Part shown: positions 35,792 through 44,412 of the stretch, piece after piece
How positions within the stretch are numbered: the stretch's first letter is position 1
How the letters are laid out: each line of letters starts with the position of its first letter
Source: Aerococcaceae bacterium DSM 111021
GTDB lineage: Bacteria; Bacillota; Bacilli; Lactobacillales; Aerococcaceae
Reading direction: 5' to 3'
Length of the DNA stretch: 64,000 nucleotides
Assembly: GCA_020112395.1 (NCBI GenBank)
Contig: JACCEK010000001.1
Span: 186,001-250,000, forward strand
Translations under genes and position numbers: made by a program
The notes under the pieces: model-generated
Seen by the model: only the letters and a program-made list of their open reading frames with translations
Database searches by the model: none
What the model was told of the DNA's origin: nothing

Positions 35792-36565
35792 TTACTTTTT
35801 AACTGTTTCTAGCATATTCTTAAAAGCTTCGATCATAATTGAAGCATCCATTGAGCAAGTAACGGCATCAAAGCCATAATCTCTATAATATTTTGCCTGC
35901 TCAGTATTAGCCCCAAAGATAAAAGTAAATTTATTGTTATCACGACACGCTTTATAAATACGAGCTAAAGCTTCTTTAAAAATAGGGTGATCAAATTGAG
36001 CGGGAATACCTAAGGCAATCGTTAAATCAAAAGGACCAACAAAGATACCGTCAACACCATCGATCGCACAAATTTCTTCGATATTCTCTAAACATTCAGG
36101 TGTTTCACATTGTGGGATGACTAACGTTTCTTGATTACGCTCTTTAAAGTAGGCTGGTAAATCGGAAACTTTATCACTATAGCCAAAATCAGTGACACGA
36201 GATAGGAAAAATCCACGATTACCAATGGGTGCGTACTTCCCCCAATCAACCACTTGTTTAACTTCATCAACAGTTCGAATATTTGGAATAATTAACCCTT
36301 GAACACCAACATCTAATGGACGTAATACATTCGATCGACTAATATCTTTTATTCTCATTAAAGTAGACATATCACGTAATTCAGCTGTATGAACAATTTC
36401 CAGCAGTGATTCCGCAGTAAACGTACTGTGTTCAAAATCAACAATGAAGAAATCTAACCCCGCAATTCCTAAACATTCTACGATAGAAGTTCCAATCGTT
36501 TCAAAGAACGTGCCAACCACTTGTTCGCCTGCCTGCATTTTCTTTAATATCATATTTTCTTTCAT
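35792..36565 (-). CDS. HpcH/HpaI-family aldolase
   Basis: This 257-residue class II pyruvate aldolase has the family's metal site and catalytic residues: H46 in VDFEHS, R71 in MRI, E154 in QCETPECL and D180 in GPFDLTIALG. Substrates are probably 2-keto-3-deoxy acids or 4-hydroxy-2-oxo acids, giving pyruvate and an aldehyde. The start ATG follows AGGGGGGAT. The YdcF-like gene ends 32 bases upstream, so they may share a transcript. No sugar-acid operon is nearby. Confidence 0.85.
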   Translation of the reverse strand: MKENMILKKMQAGEQVVGTFFETIGTSIVECLGIAGLDFFIVDFEHSTFTAESLLEIVHTAELRDMSTLMRIKDISRSNVLRPLDVGVQGLIIPNIRTVDEVKQVVDWGKYAPIGNRGFFLSRVTDFGYSDKVSDLPAYFKERNQETLVIPQCETPECLENIEEICAIDGVDGIFVGPFDLTIALGIPAQFDHPIFKEALARIYKACRDNNKFTFIFGANTEQAKYYRDYGFDAVTCSMDASIMIEAFKNMLETVKK

Positions 36566-36597
36566 AATTATCCCCCCTAAATTCTATGTTAACTGTA

Positions 36598-37614
36598 TCA
36601 TAAAAGTAATGGGAACGCATTCATCAAAACCGCATAGTGCAACAAACTGTATAATAGGGTATAAAGAATTGAAAATAAGACAACCCACTTCAATTGCATA
36701 TATAAATAAGCAAAGAACTCTCGAATAAAAGCATTCGCATTGAATACCCATTTCTTACCTGATTCAGCACCATAGCTCACAGATTTTAAACCTAGTTTTT
36801 TAGCAATCAATTCAGCTCTAAACAAATGATACATTGTACTGATAATTGCAAATGAAGCATCTTCAGAGGCAAAGTGCTGACTTGAGAATAAAATGTTTTC
36901 ATATGTATTTACAGATTGATCTTCAATAATAATATGATTTTTTGGGACACCTTGGCTTATTGCATAATTAGCCATGGCTAGTCCCTCTGGAATCATCTCA
37001 TCATCACCTTGGCCACCAGACATAATTAATATTAAATCAGGGGCTTCTTTGTATACTTGAATTGCTTTATCAATCCGTTTGGCAAGTAAAGGCGTCACTT
37101 TTTCTTTATTCAATCCAGCGCCTAGAACGATGAGATAATCTACGCTTGGTTTCTCTTTACTAAATAAATTCATCAGAGCCGAAAGAAGATAGCTGTTAAC
37201 GACTAGTATACCCAAACAAATACCACAAACAAAGTAACCAATTCCCCATGTAATTAAAGGGAGTTGAAGTATTTCGATGACATTAATTTCGTTCAGATAC
37301 AATAGAAGAGAAATGATAATACCGACAAACAAACTAATTATTAAGCATTTGAACAAATTTCTATGTTTGCTTAAGAAACCTATAGTCAAAACCACAGGTA
37401 TAATTAAGAATAGAATACCTAATATTATACCCATAATTAGCGCCAAATTATTAAAGTTAAAAATCAGAAACATAACAACACTTTGAATTGCGACTAAAAT
37501 CATGACCAGACCTAAAAAAATAGTTCTAGGTTCATATTTATAAATAACAAAACAAAGTACGAATAAAAGAATAAAAACTAACAATGACATTGCCATTTGA
37601 TCCTCCGGGTGCAT
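36598..37614 (-). CDS. YdcF/SanA-family membrane protein (DUF218)
   Basis: This 338-residue protein has four to five N-terminal membrane helices (about 5-155) followed by a DUF218 domain. DYLIVLGAGLNKEKVTPLL, MSGGQGDDE and SVNTYENI are the conserved DUF218 segments. A further hydrophobic helix closes the protein (about 305-335). The family is linked to cell-envelope integrity (SanA/ElyC-like), but the biochemical role is unknown. The start ATG follows GGAGGAT. Confidence 0.82.
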   Translation of the reverse strand: MHPEDQMAMSLLVFILLFVLCFVIYKYEPRTIFLGLVMILVAIQSVVMFLIFNFNNLALIMGIILGILFLIIPVVLTIGFLSKHRNLFKCLIISLFVGIIISLLLYLNEINVIEILQLPLITWGIGYFVCGICLGILVVNSYLLSALMNLFSKEKPSVDYLIVLGAGLNKEKVTPLLAKRIDKAIQVYKEAPDLILIMSGGQGDDEMIPEGLAMANYAISQGVPKNHIIIEDQSVNTYENILFSSQHFASEDASFAIISTMYHLFRAELIAKKLGLKSVSYGAESGKKWVFNANAFIREFFAYLYMQLKWVVLFSILYTLLYSLLHYAVLMNAFPLLL

Positions 37615-37676
37615 TTATTATACGAATTCAAGAAATAATGGTAACATAATCATATCAAGTTTAGGAGGAAATATGT

Positions 37677-38507
37677 ATGACACAATTAAAAGAAACATTT
37701 ACATTTTCAAACGGTTTAGAAATCCCTGCGATTGGATTGGGAACATGGCAAATGAGCCCAGAAGAAGCAGAACAAATGACAGCTTATGCGTTAAATAATG
37801 GCTATATACACATCGATACTGCCCGCACTTATGGTAATGAAGAGGGTGTCGGTAAAGGGATGAAAGCTTCAGGAGTGAACCGAGAAGACTTTTTCCTAAC
37901 TACTAAAGTAAGTGCTTTTTCAAAAACTTATGATGAAGCTAAAAAAGACATTGAAGACTCATTAACGGCTTTAGATACTGAGTATCTTGATTTAGTGATT
38001 ATTCATGCTCCTCGTCCTTGGGATAAAATGCATTCCGATGGACCCATTGAGAAATTATATTTTGAAGAGAATCTGCAAGTATGGAGAGCATTGGAAGAAG
38101 CATATGAAGCAGGTAAAGTAAAAGCCATTGGTGTTTCAAACTTTGAAATTGATGACTTAGTAAATCTGCTAGAGAATGTAAAAATCAAACCAATGTTAAA
38201 TCAAATTAAATACCATATTGGTTTCCGCGATGAGCAGTTAGTTCAATATTGCCAAGAAAATGACATTATTGTAGAAGCTTACTCTCCAATTGGAACAGGA
38301 AAATTATTAAATAATCCGGACATTCAAACGATTGCAGATAAATACAATAAATCAACAGCTCAAATTGCGATTCGTTATTGTTACCAAAAAGGCTTAGTTG
38401 TATTACCAAAATCAGTTCACGAAGAATATGTGGATAATAATGCGGATCTTGATTTTGAGATTTTGGCAACTGACATGGATTACTTAAATCGTTTAGTTAT
38501 AAACTAA
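37677..38507 (+). CDS. Aldo/keto reductase
   Basis: This 276-residue NADPH-dependent reductase has the full aldo/keto reductase catalytic tetrad: D47, Y52, K77 and H110 (HIDTARTYG, TTKVS, IIHAP). The C-terminal LPKSVHEE segment is the cofactor-binding loop. The close relatives are 2,5-diketo-D-gluconate reductase-like enzymes that reduce many aldehydes and ketones; the true substrate is open. The start ATG follows TAGGAGGAAATAT. A terminator follows at once. Confidence 0.92.
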   Translation: MTQLKETFTFSNGLEIPAIGLGTWQMSPEEAEQMTAYALNNGYIHIDTARTYGNEEGVGKGMKASGVNREDFFLTTKVSAFSKTYDEAKKDIEDSLTALDTEYLDLVIIHAPRPWDKMHSDGPIEKLYFEENLQVWRALEEAYEAGKVKAIGVSNFEIDDLVNLLENVKIKPMLNQIKYHIGFRDEQLVQYCQENDIIVEAYSPIGTGKLLNNPDIQTIADKYNKSTAQIAIRYCYQKGLVVLPKSVHEEYVDNNADLDFEILATDMDYLNRLVIN

Positions 38508-38518
38508 TATATATAGAA

Positions 38519-38553
38519 ACAGACTCCAGTAAAAACTGGAGTCTTTTTTTTTG
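38519..38553. terminator. Bidirectional terminator after aldo/keto reductase gene
   Basis: AGACTCCAGT pairs perfectly with ACTGGAGTCT around AAAA, followed by nine T. It also serves the convergent nuclease gene. Confidence 0.93.
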
Positions 38554-39600
38554 TTATTCACATCCAATGCCGTCGTTATCACGATCTAAATGTGATGCAT
38601 AGCCAGGTTCACCGCGGTAAATTGGTGCCGCGCCGGCTTCTCGTACAGCAGTACAATTTTTATATGAGACATATTCTTCTACAGGAGCTTCTGTTGCTAT
38701 TTCAGCAAAACCAGCAGGTTCTATCTCACCTTGACCTTCATTCGCATCGGAATTGACCGGTTGATTCGAAGAAGAGCTGTTCACAATCGCATTCCCAGTA
38801 AAGTATAAAGTAGTGCCAGGGTGATCATTGTTCGCTGGCGCTGTGGTTGCTGTTTGTTCAATATATTCCCCGTCATGCTGACCAGTTCCATAATCAAGCT
38901 GAACATTTTTCTGTCTATTTGGAATATAGATGTTAAATTGAAGGGTTTCGCCGTTATCATCAATGGAGAAACCTTCCATAAATGCACCTGAAGCAAGTAA
39001 GTTCCCATCTTCAAAGAAAGGAGTCACACGGTAACGGACGGTAAGTAAGTCATTTTCGATGGTACTTGCGACAAAGTTCTCAAAAGGTAACATACCATCC
39101 ATATTAAACCATCGTGTTCCGGTCATTAGATTTAATTCTGGTACACCTTCACCAATCAATTGATGTCCTATTAAGTGTGATCGATTATAAAGCCAACCCC
39201 CACTACCGATTTGCTTGTACTTCCCTTGATGCCAACCAGTAGGGTGGATGGCCGAGATATCTTTTCTTGACTCTTGTTCAGCAGGTAAGGTATCTACAGA
39301 AAGAACTGCGTTAGCAGCACCTACGCGACCTAAGTCATCTAATTGACTAAATTCCACCCATGTTTTTGTTGCGGTAATATCTTTGTTAGTAAAGTAAGGG
39401 ATATTATTATTAATCTCGACATAAGTTTCTCCTTCAGGCACATTTGGTGCACTTTTCGGCAATTCTGGTGTAATCGAGAAGCCACTGCTATCAATAAATT
39501 GTTCGTTAGCATCTGCGGACTTATGATCAACGGGAAATACAAGTAGCGTCAATATAAAGAATATTGACAGTTTATGAAATACATTCTTATTTATTTTCAA
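38554..39600 (-). CDS. Secreted DNA/RNA non-specific endonuclease with Excalibur domain
   Basis: This 348-residue secreted protein has a signal peptide (residues 1-31) and a beta-beta-alpha-metal nuclease domain. NRSHLIGHQL (139-148) holds the catalytic His142, and the metal-binding Asn lies in TGTRWFN (N166), as in EndA/DNA-entry nucleases. After a linker (about 255-305), the C-terminus has an Excalibur calcium-binding motif (YKNCTAVREAG, then DRDNDGIGCE). It probably degrades extracellular DNA. No competence genes are nearby. The start ATG follows AGGAGAAT. Confidence 0.88.
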   Translation of the reverse strand: MKINKNVFHKLSIFFILTLLVFPVDHKSADANEQFIDSSGFSITPELPKSAPNVPEGETYVEINNNIPYFTNKDITATKTWVEFSQLDDLGRVGAANAVLSVDTLPAEQESRKDISAIHPTGWHQGKYKQIGSGGWLYNRSHLIGHQLIGEGVPELNLMTGTRWFNMDGMLPFENFVASTIENDLLTVRYRVTPFFEDGNLLASGAFMEGFSIDDNGETLQFNIYIPNRQKNVQLDYGTGQHDGEYIEQTATTAPANNDHPGTTLYFTGNAIVNSSSSNQPVNSDANEGQGEIEPAGFAEIATEAPVEEYVSYKNCTAVREAGAAPIYRGEPGYASHLDRDNDGIGCE

Positions 39601-39758
39601 ATTTTATTCTCCTAATCCAATGTTTATCTTTATTATATTAATAATTAATTTATTTACAAGACCTTTATAATATTTAATTATACAAATGAATATATATGGC
39701 TGATCATATTGGGAAACAATTAAATAAATAATAATTATATAAAATTTTATATAAACAC

Positions 39759-39787
39759 TTGATATTAATATTAGTTATATATATAAT
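39759..39787 (+). promoter_or_regulatory. Promoter of Rgg/PlcR-like regulator gene
   Basis: TTGATA (39759-39764), 17-base spacer, TATAAT (39782-39787). It sits right before the regulator's leader. The predicted transcript starts near 39794, downstream of any earlier in-frame TTG. Confidence 0.75.
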
Positions 39788-39835
39788 AAAACCATTCGAT
39801 AGTGAATGTAATCACAATGTGATAATAAGTGATTT

Positions 39836-39851
39836 AAGGGGTGATATCATA
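39836..39851 (+). promoter_or_regulatory. AAGGGGTGA ribosome binding site with ATA as apparent start
   Basis: AAGGGGTGA (39836-39844) is followed 4 bases later by ATA (39849-39851) in the regulator frame. No ATG, GTG or TTG lies in frame within 15 bases of the site. The LacI-type gene uses the same spacing with a normal ATG. Confidence 0.55.
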
Positions 39852-40715
39852 AATATAGAAAGATTTATCGAAGTCCGAAAACAAAGGGGCTTAGTTCAAA
39901 GTGAGCTAGCTGAAGGCATATGCACTCAGGCGACTTTAAGTCGGTTTGAAAACAACGGTCACGTACCGAGTTTAAAAATATTAATTAAATTATGTAATCG
40001 GTTAGAATTACCACTTAGTGAATTGTTTCCTAAAGTTGGAGTCAAGCATTCTAAGTTAAAAGAGTTAATGGAAGAAGCCGAATTCTCGCTCATCTTAAGT
40101 GAGTATGAGAAAGCAGGGAATTTGCTGGAAAACATCGATTTAACTCTGATTGATAACTCTGAATTAACCATGCGATATCATTATTTAAAGGCATTTGTGA
40201 TGATCTATAATAAGCATTCTACTATTGATACGTTGTATGAATTAGATCAGATATTACTTGATAATCATATAAATCAACATGAATTATATAAATTATTGGC
40301 TTATACGGGCAGTGGAATTATCTTTAAGCAATTAGATGAGTTAGAAAAAGCGGAGTTTTACTTTGCGAAAGTCTTAGATCGGATTTATGATTTTCCGACC
40401 AATCATATGGAAGAAGTTTGGCGCGTGTTACACATCGTCTTTGAATGCAGTAAGTTCTACGCGCATATCGACGAGATAGATATTAGTAATGCTTTAGCTG
40501 AACATGCCATTTCTATTTGCTCAGATAACCATGTAACCTATTATCTAGCGAGGGCGGCGATTCAGTTAGCTAAAAATGCTATGACCGTAAAAGAATCTAA
40601 AGATACAATCTTAGCGTTAATTTATGACGCTCGGGCTTATTCAAAAATTAATCGAAATAAAATCGCATTAAAAGAACTTGATGAGATGGAAAAATATATA
40701 AAAAATGAATATTAA
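39849..40715 (+). CDS. Rgg/PlcR-like transcriptional regulator
   Basis: This protein of about 289 residues has an N-terminal helix-turn-helix (residues 4-60; ERFIEVRKQRGLVQSELAEG, LSRFENNGHVPSL) and a C-terminal all-helical TPR-like domain. That is the Rgg/PlcR/RopB layout, in which a small peptide may bind the TPR part. The frame has no normal start near the binding site. An ATA codon 4 bases after AAGGGGTGA is the best candidate; an in-frame GTG at 39819 lacks a site. The two FMN reductase genes follow directly and may be its targets. No peptide gene was recognised nearby. Confidence 0.72.
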   Translation: MNIERFIEVRKQRGLVQSELAEGICTQATLSRFENNGHVPSLKILIKLCNRLELPLSELFPKVGVKHSKLKELMEEAEFSLILSEYEKAGNLLENIDLTLIDNSELTMRYHYLKAFVMIYNKHSTIDTLYELDQILLDNHINQHELYKLLAYTGSGIIFKQLDELEKAEFYFAKVLDRIYDFPTNHMEEVWRVLHIVFECSKFYAHIDEIDISNALAEHAISICSDNHVTYYLARAAIQLAKNAMTVKESKDTILALIYDARAYSKINRNKIALKELDEMEKYIKNEY

Positions 40716-40732
40716 TAAGAGGGGATATTTAA

Positions 40733-41338
40733 ATGAAGAAATTATTAGGAATTGTTGGGACAAACTCAGATAATTCAACTAACCGTAAGTTATTACAATA
40801 TATGGAAACACATTTTTCAGAAAAAGCTGAAATAGAATTAGTTGAGATTAAAGACTTACCCATGTTTGTCAAAGATAAAAGCATTGAATTACCAGAAAGT
40901 GTTAAAGAGTTATCAGATAAAGTTGAACAGGCTGATGGTGTAATCATTAGTACACCTGAATATGATCATTCTGTACCAGCTGCATTAATGAATGCTTTAA
41001 GTTGGTTATCATTTAAAACACATCCATTCGTTGATAAGCCAGTCATGGTTGTCGGTGCATCATATGGAACACTTGGTTCATCACGAGCTCAAATGCATGC
41101 CCGCCAAATATTAGACTCACCAGAATTAAAAGCTAGAATTATGCCAAGTTCAGAATACTTACTAGACCATTCATTACAAGCATTTGATGAACAAGGGCAA
41201 TTAATTTCAAAAGAAAAAATTGAACTACTTGATGGCTTATTCTCAGATTTCTTAACTTTCGTTGAGATTACTGGGCAATTAATGGAAGCACATGCTGTTA
41301 ATGTTAAAGAAGCAGATAACTACACTTGGGAAGACTAA
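40733..41338 (+). CDS. NADPH-dependent FMN reductase
   Basis: This 201-residue flavodoxin-fold protein belongs to the NADPH-dependent FMN reductase family. LGIVGTNSDNSTNRKLL (5-21) is the phosphate-binding loop and STPEYDHSVPAALMNALSWL is the signature segment. The GASYGTLGSSRAQ loop contacts FMN. It lies 17 bases after the regulator and 18 bases before a longer paralogue. The two N-terminal parts are similar throughout, which points to tandem duplication. The electron acceptor may be free FMN or a partner protein. Confidence 0.88.
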   Translation: MKKLLGIVGTNSDNSTNRKLLQYMETHFSEKAEIELVEIKDLPMFVKDKSIELPESVKELSDKVEQADGVIISTPEYDHSVPAALMNALSWLSFKTHPFVDKPVMVVGASYGTLGSSRAQMHARQILDSPELKARIMPSSEYLLDHSLQAFDEQGQLISKEKIELLDGLFSDFLTFVEITGQLMEAHAVNVKEADNYTWED

Positions 41339-41356
41339 TAAAGGAGATAATATAGT

Positions 41357-42607
41357 ATGAAATTAGTAGGAATCGTTGGATCAAATGCAGTAGGATCATA
41401 TAACCGTTTATTATTACAATTTATCCAAAAGCATTTCAATAAATTAATTGAATTAGACATCGTTGAAATTGATAAAGTGCCATTATTTAACCAAAGTGAT
41501 GACCAAACTCAATCACCTGTTATTCAAGATATTGCTAAAAGAATTGAAGCGGCCGAAGGAGTTATCATTGCGACACCTGAACATAATCATACAATTCCCG
41601 CAGCATTAAAAAGTTTGATTGAATGGCTATCATTTAAGATTCATCCTTTCGAAAACAAACCAGTGATGATTGTTGGTGCATCGTACTATACTCAAGGTTC
41701 TTCCCGTGCACAGCTATCATTAAGACAAATATTAGATTCTCCAGGAGTGAACGCAATAGTATTGCCTGGCAATGAATTTCTATTAGGGAACGTAAAAGAA
41801 GCTTTTGATACTGACAATAACTTAAAAGATCAAGGTACAGTTAACTTTTTAGCATCATGCTTAGAAAAATTCATTCGTTTTATTAAGGTGGTTTCAGCAT
41901 TAGAAGATAAAGAGGAGAATATAAAAGTGATTAAACCAATTGAAGAAGATTTATTTGCTAATGGTAAAATTGACACAACTATCGAAGGTATAGATATGAA
42001 TGCACCTGATTGGGTAGAACAAGTCAACGAAAAAGTTAAACCAGCTACAGGTAATGACTATGTTAACCTTAATCGTGGTGTTTTAACTGTTAACCAAATT
42101 GATCAATTCTTAAGATCAATGCCTATGGAATTAACATTTGCGGACAGTAACAACCAATTTCTATATTATAACAGCGTTCTTCCACCAGAGGAAATGTTAG
42201 CGAAACGGTATCCAGAACAAGCTGGAAATCCATTAGGTGCATGTCATCCAGATTTTACGCATAAAAATGTAAAATGGGTAATTTCACAACTTCGTTCAGG
42301 AAAACAAGAGAATGTACGTGTTCATGTTCCAACTCATGGGCCAGATAAATATGTAGTACATAATTACCAAGCAATTCGTGATGACGAAGGTAATTATATG
42401 GGAATTAATGAGTATATTATGGACTTAAAACCAACTATTGATTGGTATTTACAACAAACTGGACAAGAGCTAGTAGGTGGTAAAGATACAGTATCTGGTG
42501 CATCTCAAAGCGAAAATAAAAAAGCAGATGCAGTTTCAGGTGCTTCTGCAACCGAAACTGTAGAAGAACCAGCAGTAGATACAGTATCAGGAGCTTCATC
42601 ACATTAA
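41357..42607 (+). CDS. FMN reductase fused to PAS-like domain and three flavinylation motifs
   Basis: This 416-residue protein has a flavodoxin-like FMN reductase domain (1-185; [30 protein letters not shown]), a linker (190-245), a PAS-like domain (about 245-370; [39 protein letters not shown]) and a tail with three copies of DxVSGAS at D377, D391 and D408. This fits the ApbE target motif Dxx[ST]GA[ST], whose last Ser or Thr receives FMN. ApbE is encoded next. There is no signal peptide, so the protein should be cytoplasmic. The start ATG follows AAGGAGAT. Confidence 0.85.
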   Translation: MKLVGIVGSNAVGSYNRLLLQFIQKHFNKLIELDIVEIDKVPLFNQSDDQTQSPVIQDIAKRIEAAEGVIIATPEHNHTIPAALKSLIEWLSFKIHPFENKPVMIVGASYYTQGSSRAQLSLRQILDSPGVNAIVLPGNEFLLGNVKEAFDTDNNLKDQGTVNFLASCLEKFIRFIKVVSALEDKEENIKVIKPIEEDLFANGKIDTTIEGIDMNAPDWVEQVNEKVKPATGNDYVNLNRGVLTVNQIDQFLRSMPMELTFADSNNQFLYYNSVLPPEEMLAKRYPEQAGNPLGACHPDFTHKNVKWVISQLRSGKQENVRVHVPTHGPDKYVVHNYQAIRDDEGNYMGINEYIMDLKPTIDWYLQQTGQELVGGKDTVSGASQSENKKADAVSGASATETVEEPAVDTVSGASSH

Positions 42608-42624
42608 TTCGTTTAACATCTTGG

Positions 42625-42653
42625 AAATTCGGAGTCTAGACTCCGAATTTTTT
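42625..42653 (+). terminator. Terminator between FMN reductase and apbE
   Basis: A perfect 26-bp palindrome AAATTCGGAGTCT/AGACTCCGAATTT is followed by TTT. Read-through may still feed apbE. Confidence 0.75.
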
Positions 42654-42687
42654 ATTCTAAAAGTATATATTTAAGGGGCGTTAGTCT

Positions 42688-43620
42688 ATGGAAAGTATTG
42701 TATTCAAAGCAATGGGAACAACAATTAGTCTTCAGATTCAACACGAATTCGCAGATTACTTGTTAAAAGAAGCCAAAAAGCGATTATTAGATTATGAAAA
42801 AAGATTTAGTGCAAACAATGATAATAGCGTATTAATGAACGTGAATAAATTAGCAGGCATAGAATCAGTTGTAGTTGATTCAGATATATATGAATTGATT
42901 AAAATCGGAAAGGAATACAGTTTAGATGCATCGAATACATTGAATATAGCCATTGGCCCATTGATTAAACTATGGAAGATCGGCTTTCAAGGGGCCAACG
43001 TTCCAACACAAAGTGACATTGAAGAATGCTTAAAACTAATAGACCCTCAGTCAATTATTTTATCCGAGGAAAATCAGTCAATATATTTAGAGAAAAAAGG
43101 GATGGAAATTGATTTAGGTGCTTTAGCTAAGGGTTTTTTTGCTGACAAAATCAAACTATTTTTAAAGCAGGCTGGCGTTGAAAAAGGAATAATTGATTTG
43201 GGAGGAAATGTCTTACTTATTGGATCACACTATGTTAATTCAGATGGATACTGGCGAATTGGTATACAAGATCCTTTTAAATCACGACAAAATATAAAAG
43301 GATTAGTAAAAGCGAAAGATGTTTCAGTAGTGACCTCAGGCATCTACGAACGAGTCCTTGTACTAAACGGCCAAGAGTATCATCATATTTTTGATAGTCA
43401 AACTGGTTATCCTGTGAGGAATGATATTGCAAGTGTGACGATTATCTCATCGGAATCTTTAGCGGGTGAATTATATACAACAATGTTCTATCAATACAAA
43501 AGTAGTGAAACAATTAACTTAATTAATAATATTAAAGGAATTGAAGCCATTGTTATTACTAGAGATAACGATATATTAATGACTGATGGATTAGAAAATA
43601 CGTTTGTACTAGTTAATTAG
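42688..43620 (+). CDS. apbE: FAD:protein FMN transferase (ApbE)
   Basis: This 310-residue enzyme moves FMN from FAD onto a Ser or Thr in target motifs. The family segments are visible: MGTTISL (9-15), IDLGALAKGFFADK (141-154), IIDLGGNVLLIG (168-179) and the HHIFDSQTGYP region (232-242) with the FAD-binding and metal-binding residues. There is no lipobox or signal peptide, so it is a cytoplasmic version. The upstream gene carries three target-like motifs, which suggests the pair work together. The start ATG follows AAGGGGCG. Confidence 0.93.
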   Translation: MESIVFKAMGTTISLQIQHEFADYLLKEAKKRLLDYEKRFSANNDNSVLMNVNKLAGIESVVVDSDIYELIKIGKEYSLDASNTLNIAIGPLIKLWKIGFQGANVPTQSDIEECLKLIDPQSIILSEENQSIYLEKKGMEIDLGALAKGFFADKIKLFLKQAGVEKGIIDLGGNVLLIGSHYVNSDGYWRIGIQDPFKSRQNIKGLVKAKDVSVVTSGIYERVLVLNGQEYHHIFDSQTGYPVRNDIASVTIISSESLAGELYTTMFYQYKSSETINLINNIKGIEAIVITRDNDILMTDGLENTFVLVN

Positions 43621-43704
43621 TATTCCATTTTTATCCATAAATAACTATAACTTATCAAATTATAAGTTATAAGAGAAATAATAAAAATAATGGAGGTGCT
43701 TTCT

Positions 43705-44133
43705 ATGGTTTTAGATTCTAATTGTGGTTACTGTCAGCAAGGTGAATTGTTGGATGGATTTGGATACTTAGTATGTGAACTTGAATCATCAATGGTTATT
43801 ATATTCCGTGAACAAAGTCATAAGGGACGAGTTATTGTCGCCCACAATAAACATGTTAGTGAAATGGTAGACTTATCAGATGAGGAACGTCATTTATTCT
43901 TTTCTGAAGTATCAAAAGTTGCTGAAGTTATTCATACACTTTATCAGCCTGATAAAATTAATTATGGTGCTTACGGTGATGGTGGTTCACATCTTCATTT
44001 CCACTTAGTTCCTAAATATGCTGGTGGATTCGAATGTGGTACACCTTTTGCTATGAATCCAGAGAAAATATTTTTAAATGATGATGAATATGAAGCGATG
44101 GCTTCTGATATCCGTAAAGAACTCGGGGTTTAA
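43705..44133 (+). CDS. HIT-family protein
   Basis: This 142-residue nucleotide hydrolase/transferase has the histidine triad HLHFHLV (H96, H98, H100), giving the HxHxHxx signature. A Cys pair (NCGYCQQ) at the N-terminus is typical of the Zn-binding HIT subgroup. Substrates such as dinucleoside polyphosphates or AMP-lysine are possible. I set the start at the ATG 6 bases after GGAGGTG. It has its own terminator and separates apbE from the purine operon. Confidence 0.9.
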   Translation: MVLDSNCGYCQQGELLDGFGYLVCELESSMVIIFREQSHKGRVIVAHNKHVSEMVDLSDEERHLFFSEVSKVAEVIHTLYQPDKINYGAYGDGGSHLHFHLVPKYAGGFECGTPFAMNPEKIFLNDDEYEAMASDIRKELGV

Positions 44134-44143
44134 TACGAATGGG

Positions 44144-44169
44144 AGAGCAGTTTTGACTGCTCTTTTTTA
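44144..44169 (+). terminator. Terminator after HIT gene
   Basis: AGAGCAGT pairs with ACTGCTCT around TTTG, followed by TTTTTT. Confidence 0.88.
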
Positions 44170-44250
44170 GTGTAAATTATTGCTGTATTTATAGGAATTA
44201 CATTTTTATTAGCGTAGATTTTTTTAGCAATAAATGTAAACCTTTTCAAA

Positions 44251-44264
44251 TGCAAGCGATAATT
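44251..44264 (+). promoter_or_regulatory. cre-like sequence upstream of purF
   Basis: TGCAAGCGATAATT fits the relaxed cre pattern TGNAARCGNWWWCA except for the last two bases. It is 19 bases upstream of the PurBox region. Confidence 0.35.
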
Positions 44265-44282
44265 ATAAGTAATTATATTTTA

Positions 44283-44326
44283 AAAGTCGAACGTTCGACT
44301 TTATAGATTCTGTTTAGTTCGCTAAT
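44283..44326. promoter_or_regulatory. Candidate PurR operator (two PurBox-like sites)
   Basis: AAAGTCGAACGTTCGACTTT (44283-44302) is a perfect 20-bp palindrome around CGAAC/GTTCG. A second, inverted GTTCG lies at 44317-44321. The two CGAAC cores are arranged in opposite directions, with about 18 bases between boxes, close to the layout of Bacillus/Lactococcus PurR sites. The AWWWCCGAACWWT flanks match only partly. Purine-linked control of the operon is therefore likely but not certain. Confidence 0.55.
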
Positions 44327-44412
44327 ACATTGTTAACGAATTATAGAAGGTGTATCGTACTTGTGACAGGAACGAATCAATTTTTAAAAATTGGATAATA
44401 GGAGTGAATAAT

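Noticed and set aside
43646-43671. TATAACTTAT/ATAAGTTATA hairpin between apbE and the HIT gene
   Set aside because: Pure A-T stem without a T-run; too weak to call a terminator.
44350-44412. An upstream extension of purF beginning at GTG 44350
   Set aside because: No binding site of the right spacing; the residues do not resemble any PurF start, while TAGGAG sits 8 bases before TTG 44413.
44134-44412. Possible purine riboswitch upstream of purF
   Set aside because: I saw no aptamer-like conserved loops or terminator/antiterminator pair; paired PurBox-like sites explain the region better.
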